Below are positions 7,686 through 16,082 of a stretch of 64,000 nt of DNA, piece after piece. Under the pieces are notes generated by a model that made no database searches, was not told where the DNA came from, and worked only from the letters and a program-made list of their open reading frames with translations. The position numbers and the translations under genes were made by a program. The stretch is taken from contig CALEUW010000028.1 in NCBI GenBank assembly GCA_937920725.1, positions 15,063 to 79,062 of the forward strand, written 5' to 3'. Positions within the stretch are counted from its first letter, which is position 1; each line of letters begins with the position of its first letter. Source of the stretch: UMGS1601 sp900553335 (lineage in GTDB: Bacteria > Bacillota > Clostridia > Oscillospirales > Ruminococcaceae).

Positions 7686-8363
7686 ATGTACGAAGACATT
7701 AAAGAAGTAATGGTTGATATCTGCCATAAGATGTGGCAGAAGGGTTGGGTTGCCGCAAATGACGGAAATCTGACAGTTAAAGTTGATGAGGGAAAGTACC
7801 TTGCAACTCAGACGGGTGTAAGCAAATGCTTTATCACACCCGACAAGATCGGTCTTATTGACGATGATTTTAACATTTTAGACGCTGTGGAAGGTTGGAG
7901 ACCGTCAAGCGAAGTCAAAATGCACCTTCGCTGTTATCATGAGCGCCCGGACGTAGGCGCTGTGCTTCATGCTCATCCTCCTGTTGCGACAGGCTTTGCA
8001 GTTGCTAATATTGCTCTTGACGAGTATTCGATGATAGAAACGGTGATCGGTTTGGGTTCAATTCCTGTAACGCCTTACGGAACACCGTCAACATATGAAG
8101 TTCCTGACGCTATTACTCCTTATTTAAAAGAGCATGATGCGATGCTTTTGCAAAATCACGGAGCATTGACCGTAGGACCTGACGCAATAGGCGCATATTA
8201 TAAAATGGAAACACTTGAGCTTTTTGCTCAGATTTCTTTAAACGCAAAACTTCTCGGAGGCGCTCAGGAGATCTCAAGAGAAAACATTGACCGGCTTATT
8301 GGTATGCGTCCTAAGTATGGATGCACAGGAAAGCACCCGGGATATAAGAAATACAATAAGTAG
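7686..8363 (+). CDS. fucA: L-fuculose-1-phosphate aldolase (class II)
   Basis: This aldolase cleaves L-fuculose-1-phosphate to DHAP and L-lactaldehyde, the last step of the pathway. It has 225 residues from the ATG at 7686, which has GGAGG upstream; an earlier TTG overlaps that site and is rejected. The zinc ligands of the AraD/FucA family are visible as His95 and His97 (LHAHPP) and His158 (QNHGA), with the catalytic acid Glu76 in SSEVK. A class II rhamnulose-1-phosphate aldolase activity is possible, but the fucI context argues for fuculose phosphate. Confidence 0.93.
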   Translation: MYEDIKEVMVDICHKMWQKGWVAANDGNLTVKVDEGKYLATQTGVSKCFITPDKIGLIDDDFNILDAVEGWRPSSEVKMHLRCYHERPDVGAVLHAHPPVATGFAVANIALDEYSMIETVIGLGSIPVTPYGTPSTYEVPDAITPYLKEHDAMLLQNHGALTVGPDAIGAYYKMETLELFAQISLNAKLLGGAQEISRENIDRLIGMRPKYGCTGKHPGYKKYNK

Positions 8364-8375
8364 CTGTGACTAAAA

Positions 8376-8512
8376 TGTGCCCTCCTACTTTTAAAGTCAG
8401 GGGGGCAATTAGCCTTTCAGGGATGATAACCTTAACCTCTGACGGAAACCCTAAGGATTAATGCCCTCGGTCAATTATTAAATAATGAGGCCTGTCCCTT
8501 ATTAAAAAACAT
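8376..8512 (+). repeat. serial-hairpin intergenic element, copy 1
   Basis: The fucA 3' region shares a block with 9966-10033, marked by GAAACCCTAAGG, TTATTAAAT and CCTTATT in the same order. It opens with a 9-bp stem (8378-8386 with 8399-8407, one T-G pair). This stem can terminate the fucose operon, although no clean T-run follows. Later stems are degenerate here. Confidence 0.6.
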
Positions 8513-8530
8513 TTTATTGAGGATAATTTC

Positions 8531-9784
8531 ATGACAAATACAGAATCAAAAATTATTGATTGGATCAGGAAAAATATTATTGTCCTGTTTTTGGTTGCCG
8601 TTACAATTTTGGGATTGCTTCTTCGCTGGTTGGGACGTGATTTTGAAAGCGGCGATTTTAAATCATTTTTAAACCCCTGGTGGAACAGGATAGAAATCGC
8701 CGGATTTGACGGCTTGGCGACAAAGGTGGGGAACTATAATATTCCGTATCAGATTATTACATATCTGCTGACGCTCTTACCGTTCAAAGCCTTGTACGCA
8801 TACAAGCTATTATCTGTTGTTTTTGATTTCGTTTTGGCGGTTGCCTGCGCTCTGTTGGTAAACGTATCCGCTAAGAACAAATCTAATGCAAAATCGGCTT
8901 TGACGTATGGATTGGTTTTTTGTTCTGTTACAATAATTTTTAATTCGGCTTTTTGGGCGCAGTGCGATTCTATATATGTTGCATTTATTATTCTTGCGCT
9001 CTATTTTGTAAAAAGAGGAAGCACGGTGCTTCCATTTGTATTCTTAGGACTATCACTGGCTTTTAAACTTCAGGTTGCATTTATACTGCCGTTTTTTGTG
9101 TATTACTATTTTACAAGCAAAAAAGTATCTATTCTTAATTTTTTTATAATCCCTCTGGTGGATATAATACTTTGTCTGCCGGCGGTGATTGTGGGAAGAC
9201 CTGTTTGGGACATTATAGGTGTTTATCTTGAACAAACGGATTACGGAAAACTCATAAGCTTTAATTACCCTAACTTGTATATGCTTATGGTAAATGTGCA
9301 AAACGGCGAATATTACTATATGTTTAAAGCTTTTTCAATAATTCTTACTTTTGCTGTTCTGATTGCGGCTCTTGTGATGTTGGTGTATAGGAGGGTAGAT
9401 TTAAGCAATTCTTATAACCTTTTGGTTACAGCACTATGGTCGGCATTTACCTGTATTATGTTTCTTTCATCAATGCACGAAAGGTATGCGTACCTTATAG
9501 ATATACTGGCAATTATACTTGCGGTTATAACATTAAAAAAAAGATGGGTTATCATTGCGCTTGCTTTGAATTTTATAAGCTTGGTCGGATACTGCAATTA
9601 TTTGTTTTTATATCCCGTTATAGAACTGAAGCAAAGTGCTGTGATAAATACTGCTGTTTATTTTGCAGTTTCATATATTTTGGTAAAAGAGGTTATTTTA
9701 AACGGAAGGACAACTTCTGACAAAAAAAGTGCTGACAGCAAAGAACAATTTGAATTCAAGGTTTCAAAAAATTCGGTAAAATAA
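8531..9784 (+). CDS. GT-C type membrane glycosyltransferase
   Basis: This 417-residue polytopic protein has roughly ten membrane segments. An acidic motif in the first outer loop (GRDFESGDFKSF, about residues 37-48) fits a lipid-phosphosugar-dependent GT-C enzyme. Other family-like features are FWAQCDSIY and the re-entrant SSMHERYAY near residue 315, resembling mannosyltransferase-like GT39/GT87 relatives. It probably transfers a sugar from a polyprenyl-phosphate donor to an envelope acceptor. The tail after residue 390 is charged and cytoplasmic. It has its own terminator and looks monocistronic. Donor and acceptor are unknown. Confidence 0.7.
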   Translation: MTNTESKIIDWIRKNIIVLFLVAVTILGLLLRWLGRDFESGDFKSFLNPWWNRIEIAGFDGLATKVGNYNIPYQIITYLLTLLPFKALYAYKLLSVVFDFVLAVACALLVNVSAKNKSNAKSALTYGLVFCSVTIIFNSAFWAQCDSIYVAFIILALYFVKRGSTVLPFVFLGLSLAFKLQVAFILPFFVYYYFTSKKVSILNFFIIPLVDIILCLPAVIVGRPVWDIIGVYLEQTDYGKLISFNYPNLYMLMVNVQNGEYYYMFKAFSIILTFAVLIAALVMLVYRRVDLSNSYNLLVTALWSAFTCIMFLSSMHERYAYLIDILAIILAVITLKKRWVIIALALNFISLVGYCNYLFLYPVIELKQSAVINTAVYFAVSYILVKEVILNGRTTSDKKSADSKEQFEFKVSKNSVK

Positions 9785-9790
9785 AACTGT

Positions 9791-9818
9791 GGAGGCAAGG
9801 ATTTTGCCTCCTTTTTTA
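9791..9818 (+). terminator. intrinsic terminator
   Basis: GGAGGCAA pairs with TTGCCTCC over a 5-base loop, followed by six T, just after the GT-C gene. Confidence 0.92.
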
Positions 9819-9888
9819 TTTAAAATTTTGCGGCAAACTGATTGACAAAACAGACTTCTTATATTATAATATCAATAATGTTTCCTTG

Positions 9889-10033
9889 CTCTGAATTGGA
9901 GCAATGCTCCAATTCAGAGTGGCGGGTTCCATTTGGTTTTTCAGCGGGAGAATGTAATTCTCCGCTGAAACCCTAAGGGCTAACGCCCTAATTGATTATT
10001 AAATGACGGGGCTATGCCCCTTATTGAATAATG
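9889..10033 (+). repeat. serial-hairpin intergenic element, copy 2
   Basis: Four hairpins follow each other. The first is a perfect 14-bp stem (9889-9902 with 9906-9919). The second is TTTCAGCGG..CCGCTGAAA (about 9940-9972). The third is AGGGC/GCCCT (about 9976-9991). The fourth is GGGGC/GCCCC (about 10006-10020). Copies with the same order of parts are at 8376 and 44309. The element ends 17 bases before tRNA-Thr. None of the stems has a good T-run, so termination is not the obvious role. Confidence 0.75.
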
Positions 10034-10050
10034 AAGTTGAATTTTTATAT

Positions 10051-10126
10051 GCTTGTGTAGCACAGTTGGTAGTGCAGCTCATTCGTAATGAGCAGGTCGC
10101 AGGTTCGAGTCCCGTCACAAGCTCCA
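10051..10126 (+). tRNA. tRNA-Thr (anticodon CGU)
   Basis: This is a cloverleaf with a 7-bp acceptor stem (GCTTGTG/CACAAGC), a GCAC/GTGC D-stem and anticodon stem GCTCA/TGAGC with loop TTCGTAA. The anticodon CGU reads ACG. The T-loop is TTCGAGT and CCA is encoded (10124-10126). The T-stem GCAGG/CCCGT carries an A-C mismatch. A nearby second copy of the 3' end (10195-10225) has CCTGT, which would pair. Confidence 0.93.
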
Positions 10127-10130
10127 GCGG

Positions 10131-10159
10131 CGCCACAAAAATATTAGTGGCGTTTTTTT
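10131..10159 (+). terminator. terminator after tRNA-Thr
   Basis: CGCCAC pairs with GTGGCG across an AT-rich loop, followed by seven T, starting five bases after the encoded CCA. Confidence 0.88.
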
Positions 10160-10194
10160 CTAGGCGAATTACGAATTCGTATTTCTGACAGCAA

Positions 10195-10225
10195 AGGTCG
10201 CAGGTTTGAGTCCTGTCACAAGCTC
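10195..10225 (+). pseudogene. duplicated 3' end of tRNA-Thr
   Basis: This repeats 31 bases of the tRNA 3' half (10094-10124) with two differences. Both are transitions: one in the T-loop (TTTGAGT) and one that restores T-stem pairing (CCTGT). The 5' half is missing. Such a partial copy 101 bp downstream is what integration or excision at a tRNA attachment site leaves behind. No integrase is nearby. Confidence 0.75.
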
Positions 10226-10229
10226 AACG

Positions 10230-10267
10230 TCGGGGTGAGCTATGTATCGGTTACTCCGATTTTTTTG
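10230..10267 (+). terminator. terminator-like hairpin after the tRNA 3' duplicate
   Basis: TCGGGGT pairs with ACTCCGA and is followed by eight T. It suggests that a complete tRNA-type transcription unit once ended here. Confidence 0.7.
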
Positions 10268-10574
10268 AAAATCAGAGTGCACTCACGCCGCTACCCCTCC
10301 TCTCCGAAAAAGGTTTCGCATAAATTCGTTCGCTCAAAACCTTTTCGGTTTTAAGTCTTAAGGCAGACAGTTCGCCTTTGTAAAGTATGCTATTGGCAGA
10401 TTTTTTGTTTGGCGGCGGTTAAGCCTTGTTTCCGGTTATTCCTAATTTTGAGCAGTTTGTGCCTATTGTTTCCAAACTAATTTTTTTGATATGTACAAGT
10501 TGCATAATTACGAGTACGAATTTTTGCCCAAAATCACGAAAAAGAATTAAAATTAAAAAAAAATTGAAAATGAC
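10268..10574. other. gene-free stretch before the surface protein
   Basis: No convincing open frame was found. A 12-bp stem with one bulge (10304-10316 with 10337-10348, CCGAAAA..TTTTCGG type) is the only structure seen. The last 80 bases are strongly AT-rich and lead into the promoter region of the next gene. Confidence 0.5.
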
Positions 10575-10606
10575 TTGAATTTTGATGAGAGGTGTGCTAT
10601 TATAAT
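10575..10606 (+). promoter_or_regulatory. probable sigma-A promoter of the surface protein gene
   Basis: TTGAAT (10575-10580) is 17 bases from TATTAT (10598-10603), which overlaps a perfect TATAAT at 10601-10606. An untranslated leader of about 50 bases and AAGGAGG precede the ATG at 10660. Confidence 0.55.
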
Positions 10607-10659
10607 GCTGTATCATAATCGATATACTTACATTTAAACTTTTTTAAGGAGGAATTTTA

Positions 10660-12489
10660 ATGAAGCTAAAAAGAATTTTAGCAGGTGCTCTTGCAGCAGT
10701 TGTTTCTATTTCAACAGTTGCACTTGCATCATTATCAACAGCTTCTGCTGCTGATCCAATCGAGGCTGATTGGTTAAATGGATCAGGAAAGCTCGAAGGT
10801 GCTCAGTTTAAGGTTATTCAGAACTGGAATCCCGGAACTGAAGTATTAGAGGGCGCAGAAGAATTTTACATTTCATTCGACATTGCTAACGACAATGATG
10901 GTCTTCAGGCATACTTGATTTTCCAGGATATTGGAAATAAGCACAGCAACTGGAATTATTCTGCAGCTGCAGACGCAGCTTGTCCGGCAGTTGACTGTTC
11001 AAAGGCAGGTACTTATACAGTTGGTTATAAGGGTGCCGCTATTACAACAGGATTTAACTTCCTTGCAGTTGCATTCGTAGATGCAGCCGGTAAAGAGTAT
11101 GGTAACGACCCGTTAGCTACAGCTGGTATCACACTTAAGGGCGTTTACGCTGAAGCTCCGACAACAGAGCCTGACACAACAGAGCCACAGCCAACAGACC
11201 CACAGCCTACAGATCCGCAGCCTACAGATCCACAGCCAACAACTCCTTCAGATATCGCAATTAATGCTTGTTTAGGTATTGCAAAGTCTGACTTCACACC
11301 AAGTGTATTTAAGGATCCTGCATTCGGAACAGTTATTAAAGGCGATGGTCAGTATACACTTACAGTTGATGTATCAACCATTCCTGATAATGCAGGAAAC
11401 ACAGGATATGAGATAGATTCTCTCGGAGTATTTGTTATCGACTTCCTTGACACAGTTGTAAATTATCCTAATATGACAGCAACACTTGATAAGATCGAGA
11501 TTGACGGAGAAGAATTTGAGTTTGATGCTTCAAAGGTAGTTTTCGGTAACCTTGAAAAGGATAACGATCATTCAAGACTTGAAATTTACAACACATATGG
11601 TGAAACAAAGGCTGATTCACCTATCGATGCTGATGCATTCTATGCAGCAGATACAATTTCTGTAACATTCACAGTTTCAGGACTTGCAGGAGAGCCTGAC
11701 ACAACAGAGCCAGAGCCAACAACAGAGCCAACAACAGAGCCTTGTGATGTTACAGTATCTATCACACCTGATAAGACATATGCACTTCCTGGTTCAGAAG
11801 TAACTTATACAGTTGCTGTTACTCCAAACCAGAACCTTGGTACATTACAGATGAGAATGGATCTCCCAGAGGGACTCTCATATGTTCCTGAGTCATTCGT
11901 AGTTGACGCAAATGCAAAGGCAGCTCTCGGATGGACAGATCCTACAGAAATGGTTGCTTGGACAGAGTCTACACTCTTCTTGAATGGTTTTGCTTCAGTA
12001 GCTGATACAATTGAGCCTGGTACAACTATTACACTTGGTTCATTCAAGGTAGTTGCAGCTGAAGAGGGAACATATGCTCCTGCATTCACAGAGTATGAGT
12101 TCACAAATATGGATTTTGCAACACTTTCATATGGTGTAGCTGCTACAGCTATCGTTTACACAAACGAGATCCCAACAGATCCAACAGATGAAACAGATCC
12201 AACAGATGTAACAAATCCAACAGACGCACCTGTTACAGATCCAACAGACGCACCTGCTACAGACCCAACAAATGCACCTAAGCCGACAAGTGGTAATGAT
12301 GATCCTACAGCGGCTCCTACAACAGCAGCTCCTACAACAGCAGCTCCTACAACAGCTGCTCCTACAACAGCTGGCAGCAATAATGGTGGTAACACACCTA
12401 ACACAGGCGCTCAGGCAGCAGTAGGTCTTTCAATCTTCATGGCTGCAGGTCTTGCAGGCGTAGTTGCAATTAAGAAGAGAAGAAAGTAA
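10660..12489 (+). CDS. large wall-anchored surface protein with Thr/Pro linkers
   Basis: A signal peptide is cleaved near residue 30 (STASA/AD). Three globular regions follow, at about residues 33-168, 200-345 and 364-505, separated by linkers built of TEP/TDPQP repeats. A long TDPTD/APTTA linker leads to the sorting signal: TPNTG at residues 579-583, a hydrophobic stretch and KKRRK. Sortase anchoring to peptidoglycan is therefore likely. The third region (SITPDKTYALPGSEVTYTV onward) has the strand pattern of a cohesin-like beta sandwich. That assignment is tentative, and the first two regions are unrecognised. The gene is flanked by its own promoter and terminator. Confidence 0.8.
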   Translation: MKLKRILAGALAAVVSISTVALASLSTASAADPIEADWLNGSGKLEGAQFKVIQNWNPGTEVLEGAEEFYISFDIANDNDGLQAYLIFQDIGNKHSNWNYSAAADAACPAVDCSKAGTYTVGYKGAAITTGFNFLAVAFVDAAGKEYGNDPLATAGITLKGVYAEAPTTEPDTTEPQPTDPQPTDPQPTDPQPTTPSDIAINACLGIAKSDFTPSVFKDPAFGTVIKGDGQYTLTVDVSTIPDNAGNTGYEIDSLGVFVIDFLDTVVNYPNMTATLDKIEIDGEEFEFDASKVVFGNLEKDNDHSRLEIYNTYGETKADSPIDADAFYAADTISVTFTVSGLAGEPDTTEPEPTTEPTTEPCDVTVSITPDKTYALPGSEVTYTVAVTPNQNLGTLQMRMDLPEGLSYVPESFVVDANAKAALGWTDPTEMVAWTESTLFLNGFASVADTIEPGTTITLGSFKVVAAEEGTYAPAFTEYEFTNMDFATLSYGVAATAIVYTNEIPTDPTDETDPTDVTNPTDAPVTDPTDAPATDPTNAPKPTSGNDDPTAAPTTAAPTTAAPTTAAPTTAGSNNGGNTPNTGAQAAVGLSIFMAAGLAGVVAIKKRRK

Positions 12490-12525
12490 TTTCTTATCCA
12501 AATAAATGTAAGTATTCACTGATAA

Positions 12526-12558
12526 AGAAGACGGTTTAAAAGCCGTCTTCTTTTTTTA
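12526..12558 (+). terminator. intrinsic terminator of the surface protein gene
   Basis: AAGAAGACGG pairs with CCGTCTTCTT around a TTTAAAAG-type loop and continues into a long T-run. Confidence 0.92.
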
Positions 12559-12561
12559 TAT

Positions 12562-12590
12562 AAAAAAGAGCGGAGAACTTGCTCCGCTCG
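12562..12590 (-). terminator. intrinsic terminator of the pullulanase gene
   Basis: Read on the minus strand, GAGCGGAGC is followed by GCTCCGCTC-type pairing (GAGCGGA/TCCGCTC) and then TTTTTTA. It lies 13 bases past the pullulanase stop. Confidence 0.85.
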
Positions 12591-12602
12591 AAAGTATATT
12601 AT

Positions 12603-14555
12603 TTAGTTCGTTTTCTTTAAAACAACTGCGCTTAATGGTTCAGCAGTAAAGCGTTCATAAAGCTGTTCGTACTGCTCGTTTCCATCCTTGTCAAAAATAA
12701 TCTTAAAAGTTCCGCCGATTTGCACCTGTCTTTGTTCAGTATATGGATTTATAACCAAAAAAAGCGTTTCGTTTTCGTCAGACAACCGTTCTATGATAAT
12801 GTTAAAGTCGCCTGAATCCGGAAAGGAAATTTTTCGTTCTATCTCAGATTTAGACGAAAGTCTGAAAAGCGAATGGGCATGTCTAAATTTAATAAGAGAG
12901 CGATAGTAATTGTAAATGCTTTTGTATGTGTTCTTTCTTTCCCATTTTATGCTGTTAGTGAAATCAGGTTTGTTGTAGCTGTCCCATTCAAAAGCATTAT
13001 CTTCGTTATCAGTCGCTTCATCATCAGTCAAAAGCTTAGGCTTACTTCTTAAAAAGTCCTGACCTAGCTGGATAAATGGGATTCCCTGTGAAAAGAAGAT
13101 AATTGCCGCTGAAAGCTTATCCATATCCTGACGCTGAGGTTCGGAAAAATCGTGTTTGGCACTAATAGACAACTTATCCCAAAGTGTTAGATTATCGTGT
13201 GCTTCAACATAGTTTATTGCTTGTGTTGGTTCATATGCCCAGCAAGCCTCCTGATACCCGTCGATCTGATGATGAGGAACAGAGCCTACAAGTCCACGCT
13301 TTACAATGGTTGTTTCATAGAAATTACCGCTGACATAGCCCTTATTGTAAGAATCAAAAGTGCTACCCTTAACTGCATCACGAAGATTGTCGTTAAAAAG
13401 ACCGACACGTCCGAAGCTGTAACTGTTGAACTTATAGGAGAGCTTTGTAGCGTTAAGAGCGCTTTCTCCTCCTGTCCAGCCTTCACCGTACATTAAAATC
13501 TGCGGATTTATGTCGTTGAGCTTATCTCTGATAAGATTTACAGTATCAATATCAATAAGTCCCATAAGATCAAATCTGAAGCCGTCGAGTTTATATTCCC
13601 TTGCCCAGTATAAAACCGAATCGACTATGAATTTTTGCATCATTGCATGGTTGCTTGCGGTTTCGTTTCCGCAGCCTGAGCCGTTTGTAAATTTCCCCAT
13701 CTTAGTACGGTGGTAGTAATACGGCTGAGCGAGGTGAAAAGGCGAATCTTCAGTGTGATAAGTATGATTGTAAACGACGTCCATAATGACGCCGATTCCT
13801 GCCTCATGGAGAGCCATGATGAGTTGCTTAAGCTCTCTTATTCTGCATTTAGGATCGTATGGATCGGTTGAATAGGATCCCTCAGGACAGTTAAAGTTTT
13901 TCGGATCATATCCCCAGTTGTATTGCTTCTTTTCGGGGTGCGCCTCATCAACCGTACAAAAGTCATATATTGGAAGAAGCTGAACGTGTGTAACACCTAA
14001 AGCCTTGATATGTGATAGACAAGTGTATGAGTTTTTGCATTTTGTTCCTTTTTCAGTAAACGCCAAATATTTACCTCGATTTTGCTCGCTTACTCCGCTT
14101 GATGGATCAATTGAGAAATCTCTGATGTGGGTTTCGTAAATAACAGCGTCAGTATGCGAAGAGAGTGCCGGACGCTTGTGGTTCTCCCAGCCTTCAGGAT
14201 TGGTTGTGGAGAGATCGACTACAGCGCCTCTCATGCCGTTTACTCCGCAAGCTTTTGCATAGACGTCTATTCCCTCGAAACGCTTCATATCGTACTCGTA
14301 GGTGTAGGTGTAAAAACAGCCGTCCAAATTTCGGGTGAATTCGATGTACCAGACGCCGTTTTCGATTCTTCTCATTGGGAGCGTTTCTATAAGGTTTTGT
14401 CCTTCGCCGTCTGCGTAAAGATTAATAAACACACAATAAGAGCATGGACTCCATACCTTGAATCGGGTTACGTCCCCGTCTATAACAGCGCCGAGGTCGT
14501 TGCCGTAATATGTATTGTACTTGTCAAATTCCTCAAAATTTGATATTACTTCCAT
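12603..14555 (-). CDS. pulA: type I pullulanase (GH13), cytoplasmic
   Basis: This enzyme hydrolyses alpha-1,6 branches of glycogen- or starch-derived dextrins. It has 650 residues with a CBM48-like beta domain (about 15-115) followed by the GH13 barrel. The pullulanase hallmark YNWGYDP is at residues 212-218. The four GH13 regions are visible: DVVYNH (259-264), GFRFDLMG with nucleophile Asp329, YGEGW with acid Glu358, and EAHDN with His453/Asp454. There is no signal peptide, so it acts inside the cell on imported or stored glucan. It lies alone, 18 bases downstream of psd on the same strand. Confidence 0.95.
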   Translation of the reverse strand: MEVISNFEEFDKYNTYYGNDLGAVIDGDVTRFKVWSPCSYCVFINLYADGEGQNLIETLPMRRIENGVWYIEFTRNLDGCFYTYTYEYDMKRFEGIDVYAKACGVNGMRGAVVDLSTTNPEGWENHKRPALSSHTDAVIYETHIRDFSIDPSSGVSEQNRGKYLAFTEKGTKCKNSYTCLSHIKALGVTHVQLLPIYDFCTVDEAHPEKKQYNWGYDPKNFNCPEGSYSTDPYDPKCRIRELKQLIMALHEAGIGVIMDVVYNHTYHTEDSPFHLAQPYYYHRTKMGKFTNGSGCGNETASNHAMMQKFIVDSVLYWAREYKLDGFRFDLMGLIDIDTVNLIRDKLNDINPQILMYGEGWTGGESALNATKLSYKFNSYSFGRVGLFNDNLRDAVKGSTFDSYNKGYVSGNFYETTIVKRGLVGSVPHHQIDGYQEACWAYEPTQAINYVEAHDNLTLWDKLSISAKHDFSEPQRQDMDKLSAAIIFFSQGIPFIQLGQDFLRSKPKLLTDDEATDNEDNAFEWDSYNKPDFTNSIKWERKNTYKSIYNYYRSLIKFRHAHSLFRLSSKSEIERKISFPDSGDFNIIIERLSDENETLFLVINPYTEQRQVQIGGTFKIIFDKDGNEQYEQLYERFTAEPLSAVVLKKTN

Positions 14556-14573
14556 GAAAAGCTCTCCTGTTAG

Positions 14574-15422
14574 TTAATATGAAATTGCTTCGCCCTGCTT
14601 TATAAGGGTTTCAAGACCAAGCTCAGTATTTTCCAAGAACTCGGAACGCACATCTGTTTTACTGTCGAGAAGCAAAACGATCGTTGAGCCGCCAAATTCA
14701 AAACAGCCTTTTTCATCGCCTTTTACAACGCTTACAGTAAACATTTCGTTATTTGAAATCCTGCCGACCATAAGCGCACCGACTTCGATTTGAACAAGGC
14801 ACACGTCGCTATTTTTTATAAGACAGTATTCTCTTGAGTTTTCAACAAAAACTTTCTCTTTTGCAAGCGCTGCGGGATTTACTGTATGAAGAAATCCCGG
14901 AATAGCAACATTTGTTGATTTTATTCCGGAAATCGGATAACAATAGCGATGGTAATCGTCAACACAAAGACGTATAACAACTGCCGTTCCGCCTTTGAAT
15001 TTTTCAGACAAAACCTTGCTTCTTGTAAGCGAGTATATACTGTAAAGAGAATGTTTAATCTCAAAAACGCTGCTGCTGTCGATTTTATATGCGCTTACCT
15101 TTCCATCGCACGGAGAAATAATCCTTGCATTTTTGTCTATAATGCGTCTGCCGGCTCTTATACGTCTTGTAAAAAAGTCATTAAAAGACACATAGCGTTT
15201 TGGTTCGTAATCGGTCATGTCTATTTTATTAGCCTTGATAAAGGGCTTTATCAGATGATAAGACAAGCGTGAGTCCAAAAACCTGCCTGCGGCTTTTGAT
15301 ACTGCCGGCAGGGTAAGAGGTTTAATGAGTAATCTTAAAAAAGCGTTTGAATAAACGCTTTTAAGAAGCCTGTCCTGTGCGGTTTCGCCATCAAAAATCT
15401 CCATGTCGCTGTTTATATACAT
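14574..15422 (-). CDS. psd: phosphatidylserine decarboxylase
   Basis: Psd decarboxylates phosphatidylserine to phosphatidylethanolamine at the membrane. It has 282 residues. The self-cleavage motif is FGGST at residues 243-247; Ser246 becomes the pyruvoyl cofactor of the alpha chain and the upstream part forms the beta chain. GGST instead of LGST is a known variant of the family. His158 in DDYHRY is the conserved catalytic region. It starts two bases after the pssA stop, so the two are translationally close and act in sequence. Confidence 0.95.
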   Translation of the reverse strand: MYINSDMEIFDGETAQDRLLKSVYSNAFLRLLIKPLTLPAVSKAAGRFLDSRLSYHLIKPFIKANKIDMTDYEPKRYVSFNDFFTRRIRAGRRIIDKNARIISPCDGKVSAYKIDSSSVFEIKHSLYSIYSLTRSKVLSEKFKGGTAVVIRLCVDDYHRYCYPISGIKSTNVAIPGFLHTVNPAALAKEKVFVENSREYCLIKNSDVCLVQIEVGALMVGRISNNEMFTVSVVKGDEKGCFEFGGSTIVLLLDSKTDVRSEFLENTELGLETLIKQGEAISY

Positions 15423-15424
15423 AA

Positions 15425-16066
15425 TTAATCAAGCCTTCCGTTAAAAATTGCGATAAGTATAATGGTACCTATCAAAATTAAAAGCACAACTCCAAGCATT
15501 TGGGGCTTTTTCACCTTAAATTTAATCAAGAACAAAAGCGCTATGATAATAAGACATATCTGGAAAATTGTCGGGAACAGTGTTTTTCCTACAAGTCCGA
15601 TAGCAATATAGATTATAGGAAGAATGATAGCAACAGTTGTTACAGGAAGTCCTCTGTATTCATGACGTTTTTCACTTGTTGCAGCTTGACGTTCCTGCTC
15701 AATAGTATTAAAGTATCCAAGCCTTATGACCGCTGCAAGGATTATTGCGATTGCAGAAACAAGTCCGAGTCCGTAATTAAAACCGAAGGAATACCCTAAT
15801 ACGCCCGGAAAAACTCCGAAACAAACAAGATCGCAAAGTGAATCTATCTGAATTCCGAAAACCTTTTCACGGTCGGTTCTGTTTTTTTTCATTCTTGCAA
15901 TTCTTCCGTCAAACAAATCGCAAAGTCCGGAGAATAAAAGGCATAAAAAAGCTATCGAATAGTTGCCCTGTCCTTTATAAACTTCAATAACCTGCGTGAT
16001 TCCGAAAACGGAAGACGCAAGTCCTAAATATGTCAGAATTACCGAATAGTTGTAAAATCCCAGCAT
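15425..16066 (-). CDS. pssA: CDP-diacylglycerol-serine O-phosphatidyltransferase
   Basis: PssA makes phosphatidylserine from CDP-diacylglycerol and serine. It has 213 residues with about six to eight membrane segments. The CDP-alcohol phosphotransferase motif is present as DG (53-54), AR (57-58), G71, Asp75 and Asp79. The spacing between AR and G is 12 residues rather than the common 8, an insertion (KKNRTDREK region) that recurs in clostridial PssA proteins. The ATG has GGAGG 10 bases upstream. It lies between psd and the MraY-like gene in one minus-strand operon. Confidence 0.93.
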   Translation of the reverse strand: MLGFYNYSVILTYLGLASSVFGITQVIEVYKGQGNYSIAFLCLLFSGLCDLFDGRIARMKKNRTDREKVFGIQIDSLCDLVCFGVFPGVLGYSFGFNYGLGLVSAIAIILAAVIRLGYFNTIEQERQAATSEKRHEYRGLPVTTVAIILPIIYIAIGLVGKTLFPTIFQICLIIIALLFLIKFKVKKPQMLGVVLLILIGTIILIAIFNGRLD

Positions 16067-16082
16067 TATGTATATTCCTCCT

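Noticed and set aside
10051..10660. Possible integrated element next to tRNA-Thr
   Set aside because: Only the duplicated 3' end is present; no integrase, relaxase or cargo genes are near, so only a scar is claimed.
12175..12380. Tandem DNA repeats resembling a CRISPR or satellite
   Set aside because: They are in-frame linker codons (TDPTD, APTTA); there are no spacers and no cas genes.
12156..12404. Minus-strand frame rich in Val/Gly/Ala opposite the surface protein linker
   Set aside because: It is the mirror of the Thr/Pro/Ala repeat codons of the plus-strand gene and has no start signal.
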